Assembly (NCBI GenBank): GCA_022841885.1 | Contig: JALHQP010000004.1 | Coordinates: 50,119-114,118, forward strand | Length of the DNA: 64,000 nucleotides | Direction of reading: 5' to 3' | Source: Aquincola sp. | GTDB taxonomy: Bacteria; Pseudomonadota; Gammaproteobacteria; Burkholderiales; Burkholderiaceae_C | Shown: one piece after another, positions 26,393 through 33,726 of the stretch | How the letters are laid out: each line of letters opens with the position of its first letter | Numbering within the stretch: position 1 is the stretch's first letter | Translations under genes and position numbers: made by a program | The notes under the pieces: model-generated | What the model saw: the letters and a program-made list of their open reading frames with translations, nothing else | Told to the model about the DNA's origin: nothing | Database searches by the model: none

Positions 26393-27064
26393 ATGGCCGG
26401 ACCGGTTGCCCTGCGTGCCTGGCCAGGCTTGGTGCTGTGGCGTTGCATGCTGGACGGGGCCCCTGACGGCCCGGCCATCGCGACCTTGGACGCCGCCGAG
26501 CAGGCGCGTGCGCAGCGTTTCATGCACGAGGTGCACCGCCGACGCTACGTCGCAGCGCACGCCGCGCTGCGGACGTTGCTGGCCGATGCCACCGGGGAGG
26601 CGGCCAGCCGACTGCAGTTCCGCGACGACGCCCACGGCAAACCGCAACTCACGCATCCGCCTGGTTGGCAGTTCAACCTGAGCCACAGCGAGGAGGTGGC
26701 CCTGGTCGGGGTGCAGCGTGGTGCGGCACCGATCGGCGTCGACATCGAAGTGATCCGACCGGTGGACGAAGCGCTTGCGTTGGCCCAGCGTCACTACACG
26801 CCGGCCGAGCAGGCGGCCGTGGTGGCGGCCGCCGACGGTGTCGCGCGGCAGGTCGCCTTCCTGCGCGTGTGGACGCGCAAGGAGGCCTGCCTCAAGGCGG
26901 TGGGATTGGGGCTGCGCCTGGCGCCGTCGTCGTTCGAGGCCGGTGCCTGCGAAGGCCCGTTGCAGGCGCGCTTGCTCACGCCCGAAGGCCCGGTCAGCGT
27001 GGAAGTGTGTTCGATCGAGGCAGGGCCGGGACTGGTGGCCGCCGTGGCGCGCGTCTGCGCCTGA
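26393..27064 (+). CDS. Sfp-type 4'-phosphopantetheinyl transferase
   Basis: 223 aa. The pseudo-dimeric Sfp fold is marked by 'HGKPQL', 'FNLSHSEEVALVGV', the metal-binding 'GVDIEVIRP' (Asp117, Glu119) and 'VWTRKEACLKAVG' (Glu164). It moves phosphopantetheine from CoA onto the Ser of carrier proteins. In this operon the obvious clients are the NRPS PCP, the PKS ACP and the 83-aa carrier. It ends the plus-strand series, facing the convergent DUF1839 gene 41 bp away. Confidence 0.93.
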   Translation: MAGPVALRAWPGLVLWRCMLDGAPDGPAIATLDAAEQARAQRFMHEVHRRRYVAAHAALRTLLADATGEAASRLQFRDDAHGKPQLTHPPGWQFNLSHSEEVALVGVQRGAAPIGVDIEVIRPVDEALALAQRHYTPAEQAAVVAAADGVARQVAFLRVWTRKEACLKAVGLGLRLAPSSFEAGACEGPLQARLLTPEGPVSVEVCSIEAGPGLVAAVARVCA

Positions 27065-27105
27065 CCGGACGATCGAGGCCGGCGCTGAGCACCGGCGGCT
27101 GTGCG

Positions 27106-28107
27106 TCAAAGGCTGCGCACGAAGTCTCCCGCCCGCGTCATTCCCTCGTCCCAGGAAGCGGCCATCTCATCGAACAGCGGCGCGGCATCCAGCGCGCGGC
27201 GGTGGGCCACCGCACGCGCGGCCTTGAGGATCAGGACCTTGCAGCCTTCCGCGATGCGTAAGAAGGCGCGGGCCGCGTCCTGCGCGGCCGCGTCTTCGGC
27301 AGCCTGCCAGCGCAGATGCGCGGCCGCCAGTTCGAAGGCGGATCCACACTGGCGGATGGTTGCGAAGGCCCACTGGTGATAGTGCGGCAGGCCCTGCTCC
27401 TGAATCCGAGGCAGTTCGCACACGAACCGGTCGGCGAAGCGCCGCACCGGATTCGTGGCGGGGCGACGCTCGAAGTGCTGAACGAGCAGTGCGCCTGCCA
27501 CGCGTTGCAGTTCGACGCGATGGGACCGGCGGACGCGGTCCACGCGCACCAGTTCCGCGAACAGCGGCAGCTGCGGTGGGCCGGGCGGCTCGTCGATCCG
27601 CAGCAGGCGTTGTAAGTCCTCGCCCTCGAGCGTGTGGTACGAGGCATTGTGGAAGTAACCCATGCGCTGGGCGGCAAGGTCCAGGTCGTTGACGACGATC
27701 GTCGTCTTGGTGTGCTGACGCCGGTAGTCGGTGCCGGCCGTGTCGGGCAACCACCAGGCGTCGGCCTCCGTGCTGACCCACTTGCCCGCAGCCAGGTGTT
27801 CCTGAAGGTGCTCGATCAGCGGACGCCAGACGGTGAGTTCCTGCACGTCGATGCCGTAGAGGGCGTGCAGGTCGGTGTGCGGCGGCTTGAAGAACGTCCA
27901 CTGGTCGCCCTCGAAGTCCACCGCCAGCGTGAACGACAGCATCGCGAGCGGGTCCAGCCCGAGCGCATGGAGCATCTCGATCCAGACGTCGGCATAGCAG
28001 TTCTTCTCGAGCCAGACCTGGCCTTCGCTGTGCAGCGGATGGGGTTGGTAGGTGACGGGGTCCAGGCCCGGCACCACCTGCTGGCGAGATCCCGCGAGCG
28101 CGCTCAC
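27106..28107 (-). CDS. DUF1839 family protein
   Basis: 333 aa from the GTG overlapping the stop of the upstream ligase gene (GTGA). Sequence blocks 'YADVWIEMLHALGLDP', 'FTLAVDFEGDQWTFFKPPH', 'LYGIDVQEL', 'EADAWWLPDT', 'YHNASYH-like GYFHNASYHTLEGED' and 'LPHYHQWAFATIRQCGSAFEL' match DUF1839. The family often sits beside amino acid:carrier protein ligases, exactly as here. It is soluble, and its conserved His, Asp and Tyr residues suggest an enzyme acting on the aminoacyl-carrier, for example in offloading or modification. No activity is known to me, so this is inference from context. Confidence 0.85.
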   Translation of the reverse strand: MSALAGSRQQVVPGLDPVTYQPHPLHSEGQVWLEKNCYADVWIEMLHALGLDPLAMLSFTLAVDFEGDQWTFFKPPHTDLHALYGIDVQELTVWRPLIEHLQEHLAAGKWVSTEADAWWLPDTAGTDYRRQHTKTTIVVNDLDLAAQRMGYFHNASYHTLEGEDLQRLLRIDEPPGPPQLPLFAELVRVDRVRRSHRVELQRVAGALLVQHFERRPATNPVRRFADRFVCELPRIQEQGLPHYHQWAFATIRQCGSAFELAAAHLRWQAAEDAAAQDAARAFLRIAEGCKVLILKAARAVAHRRALDAAPLFDEMAASWDEGMTRAGDFVRSL

Positions 28108-29015
28108 GGCCAGAGCTGGCGACGTACCGCGGCCGGCCAGGACTCCGGCACGAAGCCATGCACCTTGAACAAGGCCATCACCACGCGCTCCATGCCGAAA
28201 CCGAGGCAGGCGGTGTGGGCCACTGCACCGTCGGCCGTGAGGATGTCGAACTCGGCACCGAACTTGTCCTGGTGGTAGTTGAACGAGCACAGCGCAGTGG
28301 GTTCCGTCTCAGAGATCACAGGCACCATGACCTCGAACTTGAGCTTCTGTTCCTTCTGGCTCGCCCCCATCATCTTGCCGCGGCGGCCGAAGAACGGATC
28401 GGTGGCCACGTCGGTCTGGGTCGGCAGGCCCAGAGACTCCAGCAAGCCCACGCCGAGGTCGAGCCAGCGGTCGCGCCACTCGAGCACCTCGTCCGGCGCA
28501 CCGGCACGGATGAACTCGCGCACACGAAACGCCTGCATCCGCGTCGGCTCGGCAGAAGGTTCGTGGCGATAGGCCCAGCCGAGCAGCGACACCACGCGTC
28601 CGCCAGGCGGCAGCGTGCCCGCCAGCGTCGGGTACAGCGGGTAGCAGCAGGCAGGCGCCAGGACGACACCAGTCTGACCCAGGTACGGCCCCCAATCACC
28701 CCCTTGCGCAGACTGCTCGGCCAACTCGGCGGCCCGTTTCGGATCGCCGAAGAAGCTGTGCACCGAGCCGCACAGTTGCGGGAACGACTCCAGGTAGCGC
28801 ACGCGGTCGAGCACCCGGCGGTCGATGACCGGCGGGAACATCACCGACTCGGCCCGGTCGCTGGCGCCGGTGCGTGTGACCAGTGCATTGAAGCGGTCGA
28901 GCACGTCCTCGAACACCGCGCCACGGCCGAACACACCGGCCGCACCCACCGGCACCAGCAGGCCATGGGCGACCAGGCCGTCGTAGAGCGACTGCGCGCC
29001 GTTGGTGGCGCTCAT
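28104..29015 (-). CDS. Amino acid:[carrier protein] ligase (SerRS-like aaRS paralog)
   Basis: 303 aa. The ATG at 29015 overlaps the dehydrogenase stop. It is a class II synthetase catalytic core without a tRNA-binding arm: motif 2 'FRVREFIRAG' (with Glu167), motif 3 'FGMERVVMALF' and the probable zinc-ligand Cys residues in 'APACCYPLYP' (123/124) and 'TACLGFGMER'. These enzymes, described from Bradyrhizobium and relatives, adenylate glycine or alanine and load it on a carrier protein rather than tRNA. The carrier partner is almost certainly the 89-aa protein at 30923-31192 in the divergent operon. The amino acid used here is not readable by eye. Confidence 0.9.
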   Translation of the reverse strand: MSATNGAQSLYDGLVAHGLLVPVGAAGVFGRGAVFEDVLDRFNALVTRTGASDRAESVMFPPVIDRRVLDRVRYLESFPQLCGSVHSFFGDPKRAAELAEQSAQGGDWGPYLGQTGVVLAPACCYPLYPTLAGTLPPGGRVVSLLGWAYRHEPSAEPTRMQAFRVREFIRAGAPDEVLEWRDRWLDLGVGLLESLGLPTQTDVATDPFFGRRGKMMGASQKEQKLKFEVMVPVISETEPTALCSFNYHQDKFGAEFDILTADGAVAHTACLGFGMERVVMALFKVHGFVPESWPAAVRRQLWP

Positions 29016-30205
29016 GGCATGTCCTTCAGCACCAGCAGCATCGACGCGTTCTTCGACGCGATGCGTTCGTTGGAGACCATCAACGAGGCCGACAGGACAT
29101 CGCGATAGTGGCGGCCGAGACTGAACGGCGAGTCGTTCTTGTAGCCGAGGATGCCGACGATCTGCAGCGCGCGGTGGACGATCTGCGGCGCGGCTTCCGA
29201 ACTGGCGATCTTCAGGTTGTTCAGCCGCAATCCCCAGGGAATGCCCGACAGCTCCTCCCGGCCCGCCGGCGTGTCCGGGAGCGCGTCGAAGGCCTCGGCC
29301 ACCGACTGCCAGTGCTGCTTCATGGTCTGCAGTTGCACCGTCACCTCGGCCAGGCGCGTCGCGGCGGGCGGGGTGACACCTGGCGTCTTGCGCGCCTGCG
29401 CGCGCACGAACTGCCCGGCGCGGCGTACCGCGTCGGAGGCAATGCCCCACCACAGCGACGACCACAACGTGTGTGCGTAGGGCACCATCGTCTGCGCGGA
29501 GATGTCGGCGTACGGCTGCGGCAGCACATGTTCGATCGGGCCGCTGGACTCGAGGCGGAAACCGGGGCTGCAGGTGCCGCGCATGCCCAGGGTGTCCCAC
29601 GTCGTCGTCTGCGTCAGTCGCGCGTCTTCGCGGCGCACCAGCACCAGCAACTGGTCGCTGGCAGCGGCGTCGGCGTCGCGGCGGCAGGTCACGGCGATAG
29701 CGTCGGCATGCGCGCAGTACGAGCCGGTGGTGGCGTCCTTGTCGAGCACGAAACGATCGCCTTGGCGCTCGACGGCGCAGATGCTGCTGCGGGTGTCGCC
29801 GAAGGTGCCCACCTCGGACGTGATCGACGCCAGCAGCCACTGGCGTTCGACGAGCTGGCGCAGGAAGTCCTCCAGCGCAGGTCGGGCGCCGGTATGGCGC
29901 ACGACACACGCCAACTGAATGTAGTGCATGGCCAACACCATCGCGCTCGAGCCGCATCCATGCGCCAGGGTCGAGCACAGCTGGTTCAGTTCAAGCAGGC
30001 CGCAACCCGCACCACCCAGGTGCCTCGGTACTGCGGCCGACAACAGGCTCGCGTCTCTCAGGGCCTGCATCGTTTCCTTCGGAAAGCGCGCCTTGGTGTC
30101 GACGTCGTCGGCCTGTTCGGCGGCGATGGACTGCGCGATCCGCCGGGCGGCTTCCAGCAGGGTGTCGAAGGCCTGGTCCGGACGGGCCGTACGGGTGTGC
30201 GTCAT
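29012..30205 (-). CDS. Acyl-CoA dehydrogenase-family flavoprotein
   Basis: 397 aa from the ATG at 30205. It has the N-terminal helical domain ('FPKETMQALRDASLLSAAVPRHLGGAG', 'GSSAMVLAMHYIQLACV'), a middle beta domain ('ITSEVGTFGDTRSSI', 'KDATTGSYCAHADAIAVTCRR', 'WDTLGMRGTCSPGF') and a C-terminal four-helix domain ending 'GYKNDSPFSLGRHYRDVLSASLM'. It is the first gene of a three-gene operon with the amino acid:carrier ligase and DUF1839. Related flavoenzymes oxidise aminoacyl groups on carriers (PltE on prolyl-carrier, ZmaG/ZmaI-like steps). I infer that it oxidises the aminoacyl thioester made by the ligase rather than serving fatty-acid breakdown. Confidence 0.88.
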   Translation of the reverse strand: MTHTRTARPDQAFDTLLEAARRIAQSIAAEQADDVDTKARFPKETMQALRDASLLSAAVPRHLGGAGCGLLELNQLCSTLAHGCGSSAMVLAMHYIQLACVVRHTGARPALEDFLRQLVERQWLLASITSEVGTFGDTRSSICAVERQGDRFVLDKDATTGSYCAHADAIAVTCRRDADAAASDQLLVLVRREDARLTQTTTWDTLGMRGTCSPGFRLESSGPIEHVLPQPYADISAQTMVPYAHTLWSSLWWGIASDAVRRAGQFVRAQARKTPGVTPPAATRLAEVTVQLQTMKQHWQSVAEAFDALPDTPAGREELSGIPWGLRLNNLKIASSEAAPQIVHRALQIVGILGYKNDSPFSLGRHYRDVLSASLMVSNERIASKNASMLLVLKDMP

Positions 30206-30443
30206 GGTCGGAAGCGGGTCGGGCGATGCCCGAGGTTCGTGCTCAGAATACCGCCCCGCCGGCGGCCGCACCCCCCTAATGGTTCAAGAATCGTGTGGTT
30301 TGAGCGCACCCTCTCCCTGAACGGGTGGTGGCGCGGGTCACTGGCGCCGCGCGATAGTCGTGATAATGACAACGCAGTGAACAGCGGGCATGTGCTTGGT
30401 GCCCACTGACCCCTCAGCGCATCTGCCTCGCCGCCCCGCCGTC
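30206..30443. promoter_or_regulatory. 238-bp divergent promoter region
   Basis: This separates the dehydrogenase-ligase-DUF1839 operon from the acpS-carrier operon, so both halves of the second carrier system can be controlled together. Leftward, TATTCT (complement of 30245-30250) is a plausible -10 about 40 bases before the ATG. Rightward, GATAAT at 30362-30367 is a 5-of-6 match to the -10 consensus. Neither has a good -35. No clear operator dyad is seen. Confidence 0.35.
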
Positions 30444-30926
30444 ATGATCCACATGCCTGCCCTTGCTCAACCGCCTGCTGCGCTGGGCGGCGTGCCGATG
30501 CGTGTGGGGTTGGACTTGGTCGACGTGCGTCGCATGCGGGAGTCGATCGATCGCTTCGGCGACCGGCTGATGCAACGCCTGTTCAGCGATCAGGAGATCG
30601 CCTACGCCAAGGCCCACGATGCCCGAACTGCCGAACATCTGGCGGCGCGGTTCGCGGCCAAGGAGGCTGCGGTCAAGGCGTTCTCCCTGTCCGAGGTGGG
30701 TGCCGGCTGGCGCGACATTGAAGTCCGGCGCCACGACGATGGCGCGTGCAGTCTCGAACTGCGGGGCCGTGCTGCGCAGGCGGTGCAACGCCTCGGTGTG
30801 ACCCACATTGCCTTGAGCCTCAGCCACGACGGCGACTACGCCGGTGCGGTGGTCACTGCACTGTGTGGCGCTGACCTCGGTGCGCTGCCACCGCCCCAGA
30901 TCCACGAAAGGCCTTCCGCATCATGA
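30444..30926 (+). CDS. AcpS-type holo-[carrier protein] synthase
   Basis: 160 aa from the ATG at 30444; ATG codons at 30453 and 30498 are also in frame, the last giving the usual AcpS N-terminus. Motifs are 'RVGLDLVDVRRM' (Asp24) and 'RFAAKEAAVKAF' (Glu73), the metal and CoA site of AcpS. It overlaps the following carrier gene by 4 bp, so it is most likely a dedicated activator for that carrier rather than the housekeeping AcpS, which normally lies by pdxJ. It is longer than canonical AcpS (~126 aa) at both ends. Confidence 0.88.
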   Translation: MIHMPALAQPPAALGGVPMRVGLDLVDVRRMRESIDRFGDRLMQRLFSDQEIAYAKAHDARTAEHLAARFAAKEAAVKAFSLSEVGAGWRDIEVRRHDDGACSLELRGRAAQAVQRLGVTHIALSLSHDGDYAGAVVTALCGADLGALPPPQIHERPSAS

Positions 30927-31192
30927 GTTTCTTGACCGTCCTGACGAGCCAGATCCGCGCGGTGCTCGGCGAGCACGGTCGGCTTTCGCGTCCGGTGGAC
31001 GGTCTCGAGGACGATGCGGATCTGTACCAGGCGGGCATGACCTCGCATGCCAGCGTCAATGTGATGCTGGCGCTCGAGTCGGCTTTCGACGTCGAGTTTC
31101 CGGACCACATGCTCAAGCGCAGCGTGTTCGCCAGCATTGCGTCGATCCGCGACGCCGTGACTGAGCTCGAACCGGCCAAGTCCATGCAATGA
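30923..31192 (+). CDS. Carrier protein, partner of the amino acid:carrier ligase
   Basis: 89 aa, ATG overlapping the acpS stop. The attachment site is Ser41 in 'YQAGMTSHASVNVMLALE'. The Thr-Ser-His replacing Asp-Ser-Leu and the following 'FDVEFPDHMLKRSVF' are characteristic of carriers served by aaRS-like amino acid:carrier ligases. It is quite different from the 83-aa carrier at 21.7 kb, so the two systems are not interchangeable. It overlaps the downstream GH2 gene. Confidence 0.92.
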   Translation: MSFLTVLTSQIRAVLGEHGRLSRPVDGLEDDADLYQAGMTSHASVNVMLALESAFDVEFPDHMLKRSVFASIASIRDAVTELEPAKSMQ

Positions 31193-33726
31193 CCGTCGGC
31201 GCGTCGGGCGCCCGGCGCTTGCTCGAAGACTGGCAGCTCTGCGCTGCCGTGCCGGGGCAGCACGCACGACCGGAAGAAGTTGATGCGGATCCGAATGCCG
31301 ACTGGACCACGGCGCCGCTTGGCACGGTCGCCGACATGCTGCGTGCCGCCGGCCGCTGGAGTCTGGACCAGCCGTCCCTGCGCCTCGATGCCCACGATTG
31401 GTGGCTGCGCACGCAGTTCGAGCTGAGCGATGCCGATCTGCAGCGATCCGGCGATCTTCGGCTTGAGGGTCTGGGGGGACTCGTCGATGTGTGGATCAAC
31501 GGGCGGCATGCGTTGCGCAGCGAGAACATGTTCGTCGCGCACCGCCTGCACTGGCAGCCGCTGCTCCAGCCGGGACACAACCGCATGCACCTGCGCGTCA
31601 CCTCGCTCGACGAGGCGCTGAAGCTCCGTCGTGCACGGCCGCGTTGGCGCGCGCCAATGATTGAGCACCAGCAGCTGCGCTGGTTCCGGCAGTCCACGCT
31701 GGGCCGTACGCCGGGCTGGTCGCCGCCTGCCCCACCGCTGGGCGCCTGGCGGGGCATTGCCGTTGAAGCGGACGAAGCTCGGCCGCTGTCGTGCGGGCTC
31801 CATGCAGTGCTCGGCCCCGACGGCGCCGGAGTGGTGACGGTGGAGGTGGCTTTCGATCCGTCCGCGCCTGCGCCTAAGCGGATCGAGCTCGAACTCTCCC
31901 GAGGCGAGGGGCGTCACACCCTGGGGCTCCAGTCAGACGCATCAGCACCGGGTCGATGGCAGGGCTGCATGCGAATCGACAGACCCGATCTCTGGTGGCC
32001 TCACACGCATGGCGAGCCCGCGCTGTACGGGGCAGCACTGCGGGTGACGGTGAGCTCGGACATGTCGTCGTTCGTTCGGCGGTTGACGTCGGTCGGATTC
32101 CGCTCGATCGAACTCGATCGCAGTGACGGGGGCGTTGCCTTGCGTGTCAATGGCGCGGCCGTATTCTGTCGCGGTGCCTGCTGGATGCCGCTGGACGTCG
32201 TGAACCTGCGTGGCGCAGCCGACGACTACCGCGGCGCCATCGCCCAGGCTCGCGAGGCAGGGATGAACATGCTGCGCGTCAGTGGCACCACGGTCTACGA
32301 AGTCGAGGCGTTCTTCGAGGCCTGCGACGAACAAGGCATCCTCGTGTGGCAGGACTTCATGTTCGCCAACATGGACTACCCCGGCGACGACCCGTCGTTC
32401 GTCGAGTCGGTGCGCTTGGAAGTCGATCAACAGATGCAGCGCTGGCGGCCCCACCCCTGCCTTGCCGTCCTGTGCGGCAACAGCGAAGGCGAGCAGCAGG
32501 CGGCGATGTGGGGGGCGCCGCGTGAGCAGTGGTCGCCGCCGCTGTTTCATGAAGTGATCCGCGAGCATGCGGCCCGCCTGCTGCCGGGTGTGCCGTATTG
32601 GCCTTCGAGCGCGCATGGGGGCGCCTTCCCGCACCAGAGCAGCGAGGGCACGAGTTCGTACTACGGCGTGGGCGCCTACCTGCGGCCGCAGGACGATGCC
32701 CGGCGTGCTGGCGTGCGCTTCGCCACCGAGTGCCTCGCGTTCGCCAATGTGCCGGAGCTCTCGACGATCCTGCGCATGCCGCGGGGTTCGTCGCTGCGCG
32801 TGCATGACCCGCAGTGGAAAGCGCGTGCGCCGCGCGACCTGGGCGCGGGCTGGGACTTCGAGGACGTCCGCGACCACTATCTGGCCGAGCTGTTCGGCAT
32901 CGACGCCATGCACTGTCGCCACGTCGATCACGATCGCTACCTTGCGCTGTCGCGCGTGGTCACCGGCGAGTTGATGGCGGACGCGTTTGCCGAGTGGCGT
33001 CGGCCCGGATCGCCTTGTCGCGGTGCGCTGGTCTGGTTCCTGCGCGACCTGTGGGCGGGTGCTGGCTGGGGCCTCGTCGACGAACAGGGCGTGGCCAAGC
33101 CATGCTGGCACCTGCTGCGGCGCGCACTGCAGCCGACGGCGGTGTCGATGACCGATGAGGGGGGCAACGGCTTGTCCCTGCACGTCTTGCACGAGCCGGC
33201 CTCGCCGCTGGAGGCCGAACTGGAGGTGACCCTGTTCGGTCCCTCGGACGCACGTGTGGACGCGGCCCGGCGGGCAGTTCGGGTCGAGCCACGCGGTCAC
33301 CTCTCCCTGGCCCTGGCCAGTCTGTTCGACGGCTTCCACGACCTGTCGTACAGCTATCGCTTCGGCCCTCCGGCCGTGACTCTGGTGCATGCGTGCCTGC
33401 GTGCGGCCGATGGGAAGTTGCTGGCCGAGGCCTTTCACTTGCCCGCGGGGCGGCCTGCGGTCGCCCAGCATCGGATGCCCTTGTCGTCGGCCGGCTTGCG
33501 GCGGCTCGCGTCGGGCGAGCTGGTCGTGCGGCTCGACGCTGAAGGCTGGGCCCAGTCGGTGCAGATCGAGCTCGATGGCCATGGGTTCACGGACAACTAC
33601 TTCCACATGGCGCCGGGCAGCACGCGCGAGGTCGTCGCCCGGCCGCAGGGCGCTGGAGAGCCGTGCCGCGGGTGGGTTCGGCCGCTGAACTCGACACAGG
33701 TATTACCGCTGCAGCTCGTCGAATGA
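31189..33726 (+). CDS. Glycoside hydrolase family 2 (beta-mannosidase-like)
   Basis: 845 aa, ATG overlapping the carrier gene stop. There is an N-terminal sugar-binding jelly-roll ('WWLRTQFELSDADLQ', 'LEGLGGLVDVWINGRHALRSENMF'), an immunoglobulin-like domain, then the TIM barrel 'GACWMPLDVVNL'. The acid/base Glu433 is in 'CGNSEGEQ' and the probable nucleophile Glu514 in 'FATECLAF'. No signal peptide is visible, so a cytoplasmic location is suggested, which is unusual for a polymer-degrading enzyme. Translational coupling to a carrier protein gene is odd. It may trim, or transfer sugar onto, an intermediate rather than degrade food glycans. Exact substrate unknown. Confidence 0.87.
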   Translation: MTVGASGARRLLEDWQLCAAVPGQHARPEEVDADPNADWTTAPLGTVADMLRAAGRWSLDQPSLRLDAHDWWLRTQFELSDADLQRSGDLRLEGLGGLVDVWINGRHALRSENMFVAHRLHWQPLLQPGHNRMHLRVTSLDEALKLRRARPRWRAPMIEHQQLRWFRQSTLGRTPGWSPPAPPLGAWRGIAVEADEARPLSCGLHAVLGPDGAGVVTVEVAFDPSAPAPKRIELELSRGEGRHTLGLQSDASAPGRWQGCMRIDRPDLWWPHTHGEPALYGAALRVTVSSDMSSFVRRLTSVGFRSIELDRSDGGVALRVNGAAVFCRGACWMPLDVVNLRGAADDYRGAIAQAREAGMNMLRVSGTTVYEVEAFFEACDEQGILVWQDFMFANMDYPGDDPSFVESVRLEVDQQMQRWRPHPCLAVLCGNSEGEQQAAMWGAPREQWSPPLFHEVIREHAARLLPGVPYWPSSAHGGAFPHQSSEGTSSYYGVGAYLRPQDDARRAGVRFATECLAFANVPELSTILRMPRGSSLRVHDPQWKARAPRDLGAGWDFEDVRDHYLAELFGIDAMHCRHVDHDRYLALSRVVTGELMADAFAEWRRPGSPCRGALVWFLRDLWAGAGWGLVDEQGVAKPCWHLLRRALQPTAVSMTDEGGNGLSLHVLHEPASPLEAELEVTLFGPSDARVDAARRAVRVEPRGHLSLALASLFDGFHDLSYSYRFGPPAVTLVHACLRAADGKLLAEAFHLPAGRPAVAQHRMPLSSAGLRRLASGELVVRLDAEGWAQSVQIELDGHGFTDNYFHMAPGSTREVVARPQGAGEPCRGWVRPLNSTQVLPLQLVE

